DNA of 58,758 nt from Hylemonella gracilis ATCC 19624 (GTDB taxonomy: Bacteria > Pseudomonadota > Gammaproteobacteria > Burkholderiales > Burkholderiaceae_C), in NCBI RefSeq assembly GCF_000211835.1, contig NZ_AEGR01000055.1, positions 1-58,758 of the forward strand, read 5' to 3'. The stretch's first letter is position 1; each line of letters opens with the position of its first letter. The position numbers and the translations under genes are program-made. Positions 18,866 to 27,406 of this stretch are shown here, one piece after another. Under the pieces are notes generated by a model. The model saw only the letters and a program-made list of their open reading frames with translations, ran no database searches and was not told where the DNA came from.

Positions 18866-20389
18866 ATGGTCACGAGCCCACCCGCCGGTTCCGCCCCGGC
18901 CCGCGAACCGGTCCACGTCATCGGGCTGCTGACCGCGCTGATCGGCCTGGCCCTGGTTCTGCTGCTGCCCCGCCCCGCGGGCTTGCCGGTGGCGGGACAG
19001 ATCATGCTGGGCTTGCTGCTGTTCTCGGTCATCCTCTGGATGACCGAGGCCGTGGACTACGCCATCAGCGCGGTGCTGATCACGGCGCTGATGGCCTTTT
19101 TACTCGGCCTGGCGCCGAACGCGGCCAAGCCGGAGGCCGTGCTCGGCACCACCGCCGCGCTGACCCTGGCCCTCAGTGGTTTCGCCAACACGGCGCTGGC
19201 GCTGGTGGGCGCGGCCTGCTTCATCTCGGCGGCCATGACGCTGACCGGCCTGGACAAGCGCATCGCGCTCTTCATCCTCTCCCTGGTCGGCGCGCGCACC
19301 AAACGCGTGGTGGTTGGCGCCATCCTGGTCGGCATCGTGTTGTCCTTCCTCGTGCCCTCGACCACCGCCCGCGTGGCCTGCCTGGTGCCCATCGTCATGG
19401 GCATCATCCTGGCCTTCGGCGTGGACAAACGCTCCCGCTTCGCGGGCCTGCTGATGATCGCCACGGCGCAAGCCGCCTCGATCTGGAACGTGGGCGTCAA
19501 GACCGCCGCCGCGCAGAACATGGTGGCCATCGGCTTCATCGAGAAGGCCTTTGGCCAGACCATCACCTGGCTGGACTGGCTGATCGCCGCCGCGCCCTGG
19601 TCCATTGGGATGTCCATCGCACTGTACTTCGTGATGACGCGCATGATGCCGCCCGAGACCGAGGAGATCGCAGGCGGCAAGGACACCATCCGACAGGCCC
19701 TGCGCGCGCTGGGGCCGATGACGGGCGCCGAATGGCGCTTGCTCCTCATCATGCTGACCCTGCTGGGCTTGTGGTCGACGGAGAAAGTGCTGCACCCCTT
19801 CGACACGTCCAGCACCACCATCGCGGCCATTGCATTGATGTTCACGCCAGGCATCGGTGTGATGGGCTGGAAGCAGGCGCAATCGAAGATTCCCTGGGGC
19901 ACCATCGTGCTCTTCGGCACGGGCATTAGCCTGGGCACGGCGCTGCTGCAGACCCAGGCCGCCGCCTGGCTGGCCCACCTCATCGTGGCGCATCTGGGCC
20001 TGGCTGGTGCCTCGGCCTTCATGATCCTGGCCCTGCTCTCGCTCTTCCTGATCGTAGTGCACCTGGGTTTCGCCAGCGCCACCGCCCTGGCCTCGGCCAT
20101 GGTCCCCATCATGATCAGCGTGCTGCAACAGATCGCGGGTGACCAGAGTTCAGTGTCAGGGGCCGCACCGCTGAACCTGATCGGCATGACCCTGCTGCTG
20201 CAGTTCGTGGTGAGCTTCGGCTTCATCCTGCCCGTCAACGCACCGCAGAACATGGTGGCCTACGGCACCGACACCTTCAGCGCCAAGGACTTCGTGCGCA
20301 CGGGCCTGGTACTGACGGTGATCGGCTACGGGCTGGTGTTGCTGCTGGGCGCGACGTATTGGTCTTGGATGGGGTATCTGTCGCACTGA
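18866..20389 (+). CDS. DASS/SLC13-type anion:sodium symporter
   Basis: This 507-residue protein has about 12 membrane helices. SVILWMTEAVDYAISAVLITALMA contains the conserved helix of the CitT/SLC13 (DASS) family, and FLVPSTTARVACLVPIVMG holds the substrate-site S-T-T motif; the second-half counterpart is FGFILPVNAPQNMVAYGT. The family imports citrate, succinate, malate, sulfate or similar anions, or exchanges them. The ATG at 18866 is preceded by GGAGGAG, which decides the start over the ATG at 18839. No metabolic gene next door identifies the anion. Confidence 0.88.
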   Translation: MVTSPPAGSAPAREPVHVIGLLTALIGLALVLLLPRPAGLPVAGQIMLGLLLFSVILWMTEAVDYAISAVLITALMAFLLGLAPNAAKPEAVLGTTAALTLALSGFANTALALVGAACFISAAMTLTGLDKRIALFILSLVGARTKRVVVGAILVGIVLSFLVPSTTARVACLVPIVMGIILAFGVDKRSRFAGLLMIATAQAASIWNVGVKTAAAQNMVAIGFIEKAFGQTITWLDWLIAAAPWSIGMSIALYFVMTRMMPPETEEIAGGKDTIRQALRALGPMTGAEWRLLLIMLTLLGLWSTEKVLHPFDTSSTTIAAIALMFTPGIGVMGWKQAQSKIPWGTIVLFGTGISLGTALLQTQAAAWLAHLIVAHLGLAGASAFMILALLSLFLIVVHLGFASATALASAMVPIMISVLQQIAGDQSSVSGAAPLNLIGMTLLLQFVVSFGFILPVNAPQNMVAYGTDTFSAKDFVRTGLVLTVIGYGLVLLLGATYWSWMGYLSH

Positions 20390-20416
20390 GGCCGCGGGAC
20401 ATCGACCGATCAAACG

Positions 20417-21376
20417 TTAGGCGACAGGCAGCGCAAACCCTGTCCCAAGCGCCTGCCGAAGATGATCCACCAGGCACTGCACCGCGCGCGGCGGCTGCGG
20501 TGACCAGGGACGGATGGCGTAGATGCGTTCGCCGAAAAAATCTCGCGGTAGCCAGGCAGGCAGTACGCGCCGCAGTTGCCCCGCAGCCAAGGCCTCGGCC
20601 GCACTGAAGTCCGGCAGCAGGGCGATGCCCAGGCCGCCCAGCGCGGCTTCGCGCAGCACCTCACTGTTATTCGCCTTGAGCGGGCCACCCACGGCAACCG
20701 CCACGCGCTCGACATCCGAATCGGCGACGCGCCGGCCCGTGCTTTTCTCGAAGGCCCAGCTCTGACCCGCCGCGCCGCGCAGGTACAGCAGACACTGGTG
20801 GCGCGCCAGCTCGGCGGGATGCTTGGGCTCGCCCGCGCGCGCCAGGTAGTCGGGGCTGGCCACCAGCACCGAGCGCGTGTCGCACAGCACCGTGGCCACT
20901 TGGGTGTCAGGCGCCGCCTGGGCGTGGCGGATGGCGAGGTCGAAGCCTTCCTGCGCCAGATTGACGAAACGGTCGCTCAGGTCCAGCTCGATGCGAATCT
21001 CAGGCCAAGCCCGGGCAAAGGCCGGCAAGGTGGGCGCGATGTGCTGCCGCCCCAGGGCCACGGGCGCGCTCACGCGCACCAGACCGCGCGGCGCGCCTGC
21101 CAGGTCCTTGGCGCTGGCCACGCCCTGTTCGATGCGCGCGAAGGCCGCGCCGATGTCGTCCACCAGCTGCTGCCCCGCCGCCGTCAGGCCCACGGCGCGC
21201 GTGGTGCGGCGCACCAAGGGCAGGCCCAGGCTGCGTTCCAGCTCGGCGATGCGCATGCTGGCCGAGGCCTTGGACACGCCCAGGCGCCGCGCCGCCTGGG
21301 TGTAGCTGCGGGTCTGGGCCAGCACGGTCAGCAGGTGCAGGTCCGCGTAGGCCAGGGTGGGGGTGTCGGTGCTCAT
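20417..21376 (-). CDS. LysR family transcriptional regulator
   Basis: This 319-residue protein has the LysR winged helix at the N-terminus (LLTVLAQTRSYTQAARRLG, SKASASMRIAELERSLGLPL) and a substrate-binding domain with VRVSAPVALGRQHIAP and GIALLPDFSAAEALAAGQL. I take the ATG at 21376; an ATG at 21391 would place coding sequence over a perfect inverted repeat. It is divergent from mmsA, with 124 bases between starts, and LysR proteins usually control the divergent gene, so mmsA is the likely target. Ligand unknown. Confidence 0.92.
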   Translation of the reverse strand: MSTDTPTLAYADLHLLTVLAQTRSYTQAARRLGVSKASASMRIAELERSLGLPLVRRTTRAVGLTAAGQQLVDDIGAAFARIEQGVASAKDLAGAPRGLVRVSAPVALGRQHIAPTLPAFARAWPEIRIELDLSDRFVNLAQEGFDLAIRHAQAAPDTQVATVLCDTRSVLVASPDYLARAGEPKHPAELARHQCLLYLRGAAGQSWAFEKSTGRRVADSDVERVAVAVGGPLKANNSEVLREAALGGLGIALLPDFSAAEALAAGQLRRVLPAWLPRDFFGERIYAIRPWSPQPPRAVQCLVDHLRQALGTGFALPVA

Positions 21377-21381
21377 GGCGC

Positions 21382-21405
21382 CATTGTTCATCGAAATGAA
21401 CAATG
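21382..21405. promoter_or_regulatory. Perfect 10-bp inverted repeat, probable LysR operator
   Basis: The arms CATTGTTCAT (21382-21391) and ATGAACAATG (21396-21405) are perfect inverted complements around the four bases CGAA. The site starts five bases upstream of the LysR ATG and lies 96 bases upstream of mmsA. Location and symmetry fit an autoregulatory LysR-type operator. Confidence 0.6.
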
Positions 21406-21500
21406 TGGTCAGCTGACTGGCCTTCTCAAGCGCCCCCGCGCGGCCTAGACTGCGCCGCATTCATCATCCACCAACCTCGGTTTGCCACGGAGGCCCCGCC

Positions 21501-23021
21501 ATGAACGCTCGCACCCTCGCCCCCATCGGGCACCACATCGCCGGCCAGATCCGGCCCGGCGCCTCCGGCCGCCAACAGGACGTGACCAACCCGGCCACGG
21601 GCGCGGTCACCGGCCAGGTGGCGCTGGCCTCGAGCGCCGAGGTCGATGCCGCCGTGGCCGCCGCGCAGGCCGCCTTTCCGGCCTGGGCCGACACCTCGCC
21701 GCTGCGCCGCGCGCGCATCTTGTTCAAGTTCCTCGAACTGCTGAACCAACACCGCGACGAACTCGCGCGCCTGATCACCGCCGAGCACGGCAAGGTGTTC
21801 ACCGACGCGCAGGGCGAGGTGACGCGCGGCATCGAGATCGTGGAGTTCGCCACCGGCATCCCGCAGCTGCTCAAGGGCGACTACACCGAGCAGGTCTCGA
21901 CCGGCATGGACAACTGGACGATGCGCCAGCCCCTGGGCGTCGTGGCCGGCATCACGCCTTTCAACTTCCCCGTGATGGTGCCGATGTGGATGTTCCCCGT
22001 CGCCATCGCCTGCGGCAACACCTTCGTGCTCAAGCCCAGCCCGCTGGACCCCAGCCCCAGCCTGCGCATGGCCGAGCTGCTGAAGCAGGCCGGCCTGCCC
22101 GACGGCGTGTTCAACGTGGTGCAGGGCGACAAGGGCGCGGTGGACGCACTGCTGGCCCACCCCGACTTGAAGGCCGTGAGCTTCGTCGGCTCCACGCCGG
22201 TGGCCAACAGCATCTATGAAACCGGTGCGCGCCACGGCAAGCGTGTGCAGGCGCTCGGCGGCGCGAAGAACCACATGGTCGTGATGCCCGATGCCGACTT
22301 GGACCAAGCGGTCGATGGCCTGATCGGCGCGGCTTATGGCTCCGCCGGTGAACGCTGCATGGCGATCTCGGTCGCCGTGCTGGTGGGCGACGTGGCCGAG
22401 AAGATCATGCCCAAGCTGGTCGAACGCACGAAGGCACTGAAAGTGTTGGATGGCATGAACCTCGCCGCCGAAATGGGGCCCATCGTCACCGAGGCAGCAA
22501 GACTACGCATCACCGGCTACATCGAGCACGGTGCGAAGGAAGGCGCGAAGCTGCTGGTGGACGGGCGCGGTTTCGCGGGTGCGAAGGCGGGGGCGGGCTG
22601 CGAGCAAGGCTTCTGGCTCGGCGGCACGCTGTTCGACCATGTGACGCCCGAGATGAAGATCTACAAGGAAGAAATCTTCGGCCCCGTGCTCTCCTGCGTG
22701 CGCGTGCCCGATTTCGCCAGCGCGGTGCAGCTCATCAATGACCACGAGTTCGGCAACGGCGTCTCCTGCTACACGCGTGACGGCAACGCCGCCCGCGAGT
22801 TCGCGCGCCGCATCCAGGTCGGCATGGTGGGCATCAACGTGCCCATTCCCGTGCCGATGGCCTGGCACGGCTTTGGCGGCTGGAAGAAGAGTCTGTTCGG
22901 TGACATGCACGCCTACGGCGAGGAAGGCGTGCGCTTCTACACCAAGCAAAAGAGCGTGATGCAGCGCTGGCCCGAGAGCATCGGCAAGGGCGCGGAGTTC
23001 GCCATGCCGACGAGCAAGTAA
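21501..23021 (+). CDS. mmsA: CoA-acylating methylmalonate-semialdehyde dehydrogenase
   Basis: This 506-residue aldehyde dehydrogenase oxidises methylmalonate semialdehyde or malonate semialdehyde to propionyl-CoA or acetyl-CoA with NAD+ and CoA, in valine, beta-alanine and myo-inositol catabolism. The catalytic Cys lies in [17 protein letters not shown] and the Rossmann loop in [13 protein letters not shown]. The position normally held by the general-base Glu is Asn in [18 protein letters not shown], a mark of this CoA-dependent branch. GGAGG precedes the ATG. No mmsB or other valine genes are adjacent; the divergent LysR gene is the likely regulator. Confidence 0.93.
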   Translation: MNARTLAPIGHHIAGQIRPGASGRQQDVTNPATGAVTGQVALASSAEVDAAVAAAQAAFPAWADTSPLRRARILFKFLELLNQHRDELARLITAEHGKVFTDAQGEVTRGIEIVEFATGIPQLLKGDYTEQVSTGMDNWTMRQPLGVVAGITPFNFPVMVPMWMFPVAIACGNTFVLKPSPLDPSPSLRMAELLKQAGLPDGVFNVVQGDKGAVDALLAHPDLKAVSFVGSTPVANSIYETGARHGKRVQALGGAKNHMVVMPDADLDQAVDGLIGAAYGSAGERCMAISVAVLVGDVAEKIMPKLVERTKALKVLDGMNLAAEMGPIVTEAARLRITGYIEHGAKEGAKLLVDGRGFAGAKAGAGCEQGFWLGGTLFDHVTPEMKIYKEEIFGPVLSCVRVPDFASAVQLINDHEFGNGVSCYTRDGNAAREFARRIQVGMVGINVPIPVPMAWHGFGGWKKSLFGDMHAYGEEGVRFYTKQKSVMQRWPESIGKGAEFAMPTSK

Positions 23022-23139
23022 GACGTCGGCGCAACGGCCCTCGGCAGCAGCCGCGCGAGGCACGCTGTCGCCTGGACGTGGAACTCGGTGTGGGTCCGAG
23101 GAAAAACTCGGCGCGCAACGTCAGAGTCGGCTCACCGCC

Positions 23140-24189
23140 TCAAGCGAATTCCTCACCAAACAGCAAGCGCCAGGCGTTGCGCCACGCGACCTGATGCCGC
23201 GCATCCTCGGGCAACTGCCCCAGGAAACGCCGGTGTTTGGCATCGTATTCGTTGATGCGATGCATGCGGTCCTGACCCAAGTCGAGCGCGGAAAGGAAGC
23301 GCCGAGGATGCGCGACGATCAAATCGCGCCATTCTTTCTTGAGCGTGTCGCCATTCCAGATGCGCGAGTGCTTTTGCCCGCTCGGCGGATACGTCGAGGC
23401 ACCGTCGCCGAACGCCGTGTCGAAGCACAACTGGGGAAAGCGCTGGATCAGCCCTTCCACGTAGCTGGGTGAATAACGCGTGGCACGCTCAAGGTAGCGA
23501 ACCTGCGCGAGATGGCACCACACCACCCGGGCGTGGGGATACTGTTCCAGCATCTTTTCGAGCACGGGGAGCAAGGCGTCCTCGATCTCGTAGTGGATCT
23601 GGAAGGGCAGCCCGGTGGCCTCGCTCAGACGGAACAAACGATGGCCCGCCGGTCCGTCCAAGGGGATGTCGACGTCACGCTCTTCGGCGTCACGCTTGGC
23701 TTGCCGGGGTGAGGGGTAGTGGCGAAATTCGTATTCGCCCAGCAGCAGGATCTGCCCCTCGCGTGCCGCTTGCTCCTGCGCATCCAGGAATTCGTCGGGC
23801 GCGTCCGTCAGCGCGGGCGGCTGACCGCCATTGCCGATGGGAATGAAGCGGTCCGGAAAACTCGCCAGCAGTCGCTTTGAGAGGTCATCGTAGCGAACGC
23901 CTTCCGCAAACCGGTTCTTGCCGATGTCCGCGGACAGCGCCATCAAGCCGATGTTCAACTCATCCATCGCCTTGGCGATGGCCTGCACATCGATCTTCGT
24001 GGAATTGCAAGAGCTTTCGATGTCGATGTAAGGCAACGCCCCGCTTGCGAGCATCCTCTTCATGCGCAGCGCGTAGCCCGCTTTCAAGGACTGCCCATCC
24101 GGTTGCGCGGTCTGCCCCATCGCGAGCTGTGGCAAACCCACCGCCACCGGGAGCGCACCGAAGTTCTTGATGAAGCGACGCCGGTTCAT
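23140..24189 (-). CDS. Exported amidohydrolase-like protein lacking the HxH metal motif
   Basis: This 349-residue protein starts with a twin-arginine signal (MNRRRFIKNFGALPVAVGLP...AMGQ). Its C-terminal half aligns by eye with the amidohydrolase at 10956-11927: EWRDLIVAHPRRFLSALDLG against [20 protein letters not shown], and the closing AWRN..LLF segment. At the N-terminal metal site the paralogue has DAHLHYN, whereas this protein has DIESSCN, so both histidines are absent. It may be a pseudoenzyme or bind metal differently. It is divergent from the GMC oxidoreductase with 268 bases between starts. Function unknown. Confidence 0.7.
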   Translation of the reverse strand: MNRRRFIKNFGALPVAVGLPQLAMGQTAQPDGQSLKAGYALRMKRMLASGALPYIDIESSCNSTKIDVQAIAKAMDELNIGLMALSADIGKNRFAEGVRYDDLSKRLLASFPDRFIPIGNGGQPPALTDAPDEFLDAQEQAAREGQILLLGEYEFRHYPSPRQAKRDAEERDVDIPLDGPAGHRLFRLSEATGLPFQIHYEIEDALLPVLEKMLEQYPHARVVWCHLAQVRYLERATRYSPSYVEGLIQRFPQLCFDTAFGDGASTYPPSGQKHSRIWNGDTLKKEWRDLIVAHPRRFLSALDLGQDRMHRINEYDAKHRRFLGQLPEDARHQVAWRNAWRLLFGEEFA

Positions 24190-24457
24190 GGGAACGCGGG
24201 GCGTTGGGCACATGTTTGGCAAACAGCTGCTGGCCTCTCCTGGCTCATGACGGTCAAGTGCAGTGCGTATGATCCCGTTCATTCTAGGCATGCACGGCCT
24301 GAGCAAGCCCCGCCCATGAGCGAACCCCATCGTGTTGCCGACCCGCGAATGATCGCGACGATGTAAGCCAAGGCGACCAGATCGGGATTGAGCGCGCAGT
24401 TGGGGCGATCTTTTCCGCTGGCTGCCTTTCTGAGCATTGATTCAAACGACAACATCC

Positions 24458-26188
24458 ATGAGCGAGACCACCTTCGACTTCATCATCATCGGCGCGGGCA
24501 CGGCGGGTAGCCTGCTCGCCAATCGCCTGAGCGCCGATGCATCCAAGCGAGTGCTGCTGATCGAGGCCGGTCGCAAGGACGACTACCACTGGATTCACAT
24601 CCCCGTCGGTTACCTGCATTGCATCGGCAACCCGCGCACCGACTGGCTCTACCAGACCGAACCGGACGCCGGACTCAATGGCCGTGCGCTGCGCTACCCG
24701 CGCGGCAAGGTGCTGGGCGGCAGCTCCAGCATCAACGGCATGATCTACATGCGCGGCCAGGCACGGGACTACGACCAGTGGGCCCGGCTCACGGGCGACA
24801 TGCGCTGGAGCTGGGACCAGGTGTTGCCCTACTTCAAGCGGCATGAAGACCATTACCGGGGCGACCCGGTGGGCCAGCGTGCGAAGGACGCACCGTTTGC
24901 CGCCGACCCGGCTTTCGCGGCTTTCCATGGCACCGGCGGCGAGTGGCGCGTGGACCAACAGCGCCTGCGCTGGGAGGTGCTGGACGCCTTCGCGCGCGCT
25001 GCCCAGCAGGCCGGCATTCCCGCCACTGAGGACTTCAACCGAGGCAACAACGAGGGCGTGGGCTATTTCGAGGTCAACCAGAAGAACGGCCTGCGCTGGA
25101 ATACCGCCAAGGCGTTTCTGCGCCCCGCCTGTTACGCCCGCCCGAATTTCGAGCTGTGGACCTCGGCCCAGGTTTCGCGCCTGCTGTTCGAGGACGGCGC
25201 CGATGGCCGGCCGCGCTGCGTGGGTGCGCAGGTCTGGACGGGGCACGAACAGGTGACCGCGCGCTTGCCGCGGGACGGCACGGGCGAGCTCATCCTGTGC
25301 GCGGGCAGCATCGGGACGCCGCAGATCCTGCAGCTCTCGGGCCTCGGCCCCGGCGCGCTCTTGCAGCAACACGGCGTGCCCATGGTGCAGGACCTGCCTG
25401 GCGTGGGCGCCAACCTGCAGGATCACCTGCAGATCCGCGCGGTCTACAAGGTGCGGGGCCCGAAGGACCGGCGCGGCCTCACGCTCAACACCCTGGCGGA
25501 CAGCGCCTGGGGCAAGTTGAAGATCGGGCTGGAATATGCCCTGCGCCGCAGCGGGCCCATGAGCATGGCCCCGAGCCAGCTGGGCGCCTTCACGCGCAGC
25601 AGCCCTGGCCTGGATCGGCCCAACCTGGAGTACCACGTGCAGCCGCTGTCGCTGGACGCCTTCGGCGAACCCCTGCACGGCTTCAACGCCTTCACGGCCA
25701 GCGTCTGCAATCTGCAACCGACCAGCCGGGGCACGGTGCGCATCCGCAGCGCGCGTTTCGAAGACGCCCCGGCCATCGCGCCCAACTACCTGTCCACGCC
25801 GGAGGACCGACAGGTCGCGGCCGAATCATTGCGGGTGACGCGGCGCATCGTGGCGCAGCCCGCACTCGCGCCCTACCAGCCCGAGGAATGGAAACCCGGC
25901 CTGCCGCCCAGCGGACCCGATCAGAGCGACGCGGATTTGGCGCGCCTCGCGGGCGACATCGCCACCACCATCTTCCACCCCGTGGGCACGACCAAGATGG
26001 GGCGTGTGGAGGGCCCGGATGCGGACCCGATGGCCGTGGTGGACGCGGAACTGCGCGTGCGCGGCGTCACGGGCCTGCGCATCGCCGACGCCGGCGTGAT
26101 GCCCCTCATCACCAGCGGCAACACCAATGCGCCCACGCTGATGATCGCCGAGCGCCTGGCCGAACTGCTGCGCCGGGGACAGCGCTAG
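24458..26188 (+). CDS. GMC family FAD-dependent oxidoreductase (choline dehydrogenase-like)
   Basis: This 576-residue flavoenzyme has the FAD-binding motif IIGAGTAGSLLANRLS at the N-terminus, the GMC signature around VLGGSSSINGMIYMRGQARDYDQW and the second signature near GSIGTPQILQLSGLGP. The C-terminal catalytic His is in FHPVGTTKMG, and the closing GNTNAPTLMIAERLAELL holds the conserved Asn. Such enzymes oxidise alcohols, and BetA, AlkJ and polyethylene glycol dehydrogenases are close relatives; the substrate cannot be assigned. There is no betB or betI nearby, which argues against a choline pathway. The start at 24458 omits seven non-conserved residues. Confidence 0.9.
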   Translation: MSETTFDFIIIGAGTAGSLLANRLSADASKRVLLIEAGRKDDYHWIHIPVGYLHCIGNPRTDWLYQTEPDAGLNGRALRYPRGKVLGGSSSINGMIYMRGQARDYDQWARLTGDMRWSWDQVLPYFKRHEDHYRGDPVGQRAKDAPFAADPAFAAFHGTGGEWRVDQQRLRWEVLDAFARAAQQAGIPATEDFNRGNNEGVGYFEVNQKNGLRWNTAKAFLRPACYARPNFELWTSAQVSRLLFEDGADGRPRCVGAQVWTGHEQVTARLPRDGTGELILCAGSIGTPQILQLSGLGPGALLQQHGVPMVQDLPGVGANLQDHLQIRAVYKVRGPKDRRGLTLNTLADSAWGKLKIGLEYALRRSGPMSMAPSQLGAFTRSSPGLDRPNLEYHVQPLSLDAFGEPLHGFNAFTASVCNLQPTSRGTVRIRSARFEDAPAIAPNYLSTPEDRQVAAESLRVTRRIVAQPALAPYQPEEWKPGLPPSGPDQSDADLARLAGDIATTIFHPVGTTKMGRVEGPDADPMAVVDAELRVRGVTGLRIADAGVMPLITSGNTNAPTLMIAERLAELLRRGQR

Positions 26189-26520
26189 AGCCCGAAATTG
26201 GGCGGGGCTAGGGCAAACGCGCGCACGGGAAAATCCCGATGCCCTCAATTGGTGCCCGGGCCTACAGTCACGTCACTCAAGGTGCGGCAGACGAGCTGCC
26301 GCAGACGCGAGGAACCGAGGACGACACTGGCTTGTTGAACTAGAAAACAAAATAAAGTTACCATCCACAGCAGATGGCTCTGCAAAAGCACCGCGCGCAA
26401 GCCCGGTGCTTTTTTATTGCTGGCTGTCGTGCCACGCCTTCCGAGGCCCTCGCTCCACACACCCTCCCCTCACAGCCCGCTGGCCTCGGCCGCAAGGGCG
26501 TCGCTTGTTACATTTTTCCC
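26189..26520 (+). other. Non-coding, structured intergenic region upstream of tauE
   Basis: These 332 bases hold no credible gene. The plus strand can form four hairpins in a row: CGGGA/TCCCG around AAA (26226-26238), TGCGGCAG/CTGCCGCA around five bases (26283-26303), CCATC/GATGG (26361-26377) and an intrinsic terminator (26384-26413). The stretch between the second and third is unusually A-rich for this genome. It may be the 3' UTR of the GMC gene, a small RNA, or a terminating leader (riboswitch-like) of tauE. I could not match it to a known RNA class. Confidence 0.45.
26384..26416 (+). terminator. Rho-independent terminator between the GMC oxidoreductase and tauE
   Basis: AAAAGCACCG (26384-26393), a ten-base loop and CGGTGCTTTT (26404-26413) form a perfect ten-pair stem that continues into TTTATT. 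It lies about 200 bases after the oxidoreductase stop and 105 bases before tauE. Confidence 0.8.
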
Positions 26521-27279
26521 ATGGAATTGTTGTTTGTCTCGCTGGCCTCGCTGCTGGCTGGCTTCGTGGACGCCATCGTCGGCGGCGGTGGCCTGATTCT
26601 GGTGCCCGCCTTGTTCGCCACCTACCCCGGCGCCAGCGCCGCCACCCTGCTGGGCACCAACAAATCGGCCTCGGTCTGGGGCACCGCGTTCTCGGCGACG
26701 CAGTACGCGCGGCGGGTGGAGCTGCGCTGGCGCGCGCTGCTCCCGGCCATGGCGCTGACGCTGATCGGCTCCTTCCTTGGCGCCTGGCTGGTCACGCTGA
26801 TTTCCACGGCCTTCCTGCGCAAGCTGCTGCCCCTGGTGCTGCTGGCCGTGTTGCTCTACACCCTGGCCCGCAAGGACCTGGGCCGGGCGCACGCGCCGCG
26901 CTACGCGGGCCGCGCCGAGGCGGTGGTGGCGGGCAGCATCGGTCTGTTGATCGGTTTCTACGACGGCCTTTTCGGCCCCGGCACGGGCAGCTTCTTCATC
27001 TTCCTGATGGTGCGCCTGCTGGGGTACGACTTCCTGCACGCCTCGGCCCACGCCAAGTTGCTCAATGTCTGCAGCAACGTGGCGGCGATCGTGCTGTTTG
27101 GCCTACGAGGCCATGTCTGGTGGCATGTCGCGCTGGTGCTGGCCCTGGCCAACGTGGCGGGCAGCCTGCTGGGCACCCGGCTCGCGCTCAAACATGGCGC
27201 GGGCTTCGTGCGCGGGGTGTTCATCGTGGTCGTGGTCGCGCTGATCCTCAAGACGGGGCGCGACGCCTTCTGGCCCTGA
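26521..27279 (+). CDS. TauE/SafE family sulfite exporter-type permease
   Basis: This 252-residue membrane protein has about eight helices. The N-terminal repeat motif GFVDAIVGGGGLILVPALFA and its second-half counterpart GFYDGLFGPGTGSFFIFLMV are diagnostic of the TauE/SafE (DUF81) family, as is TLLGTNKSASVWGTAFSA. Members export sulfite, sulfoacetate or related organosulfur anions, but most are uncharacterised. The start at 26521 places the N-terminus at the family position. It converges on mrdA and has a structured, terminator-bearing region upstream. Confidence 0.88.
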   Translation: MELLFVSLASLLAGFVDAIVGGGGLILVPALFATYPGASAATLLGTNKSASVWGTAFSATQYARRVELRWRALLPAMALTLIGSFLGAWLVTLISTAFLRKLLPLVLLAVLLYTLARKDLGRAHAPRYAGRAEAVVAGSIGLLIGFYDGLFGPGTGSFFIFLMVRLLGYDFLHASAHAKLLNVCSNVAAIVLFGLRGHVWWHVALVLALANVAGSLLGTRLALKHGAGFVRGVFIVVVVALILKTGRDAFWP

Positions 27280-27406
27280 CACGCCTGTCGCGGGCCTCGC
27301 GCTGTCCATGCTGAGGTGCTTCGCCCCACAAGTGTGAGGGCCCGAGCTGGCCCCGACCAAGCCCAGTGCCCGTGCCCGGTACGCACCAGGCCGGCAGCTG
27401 GGCCGC

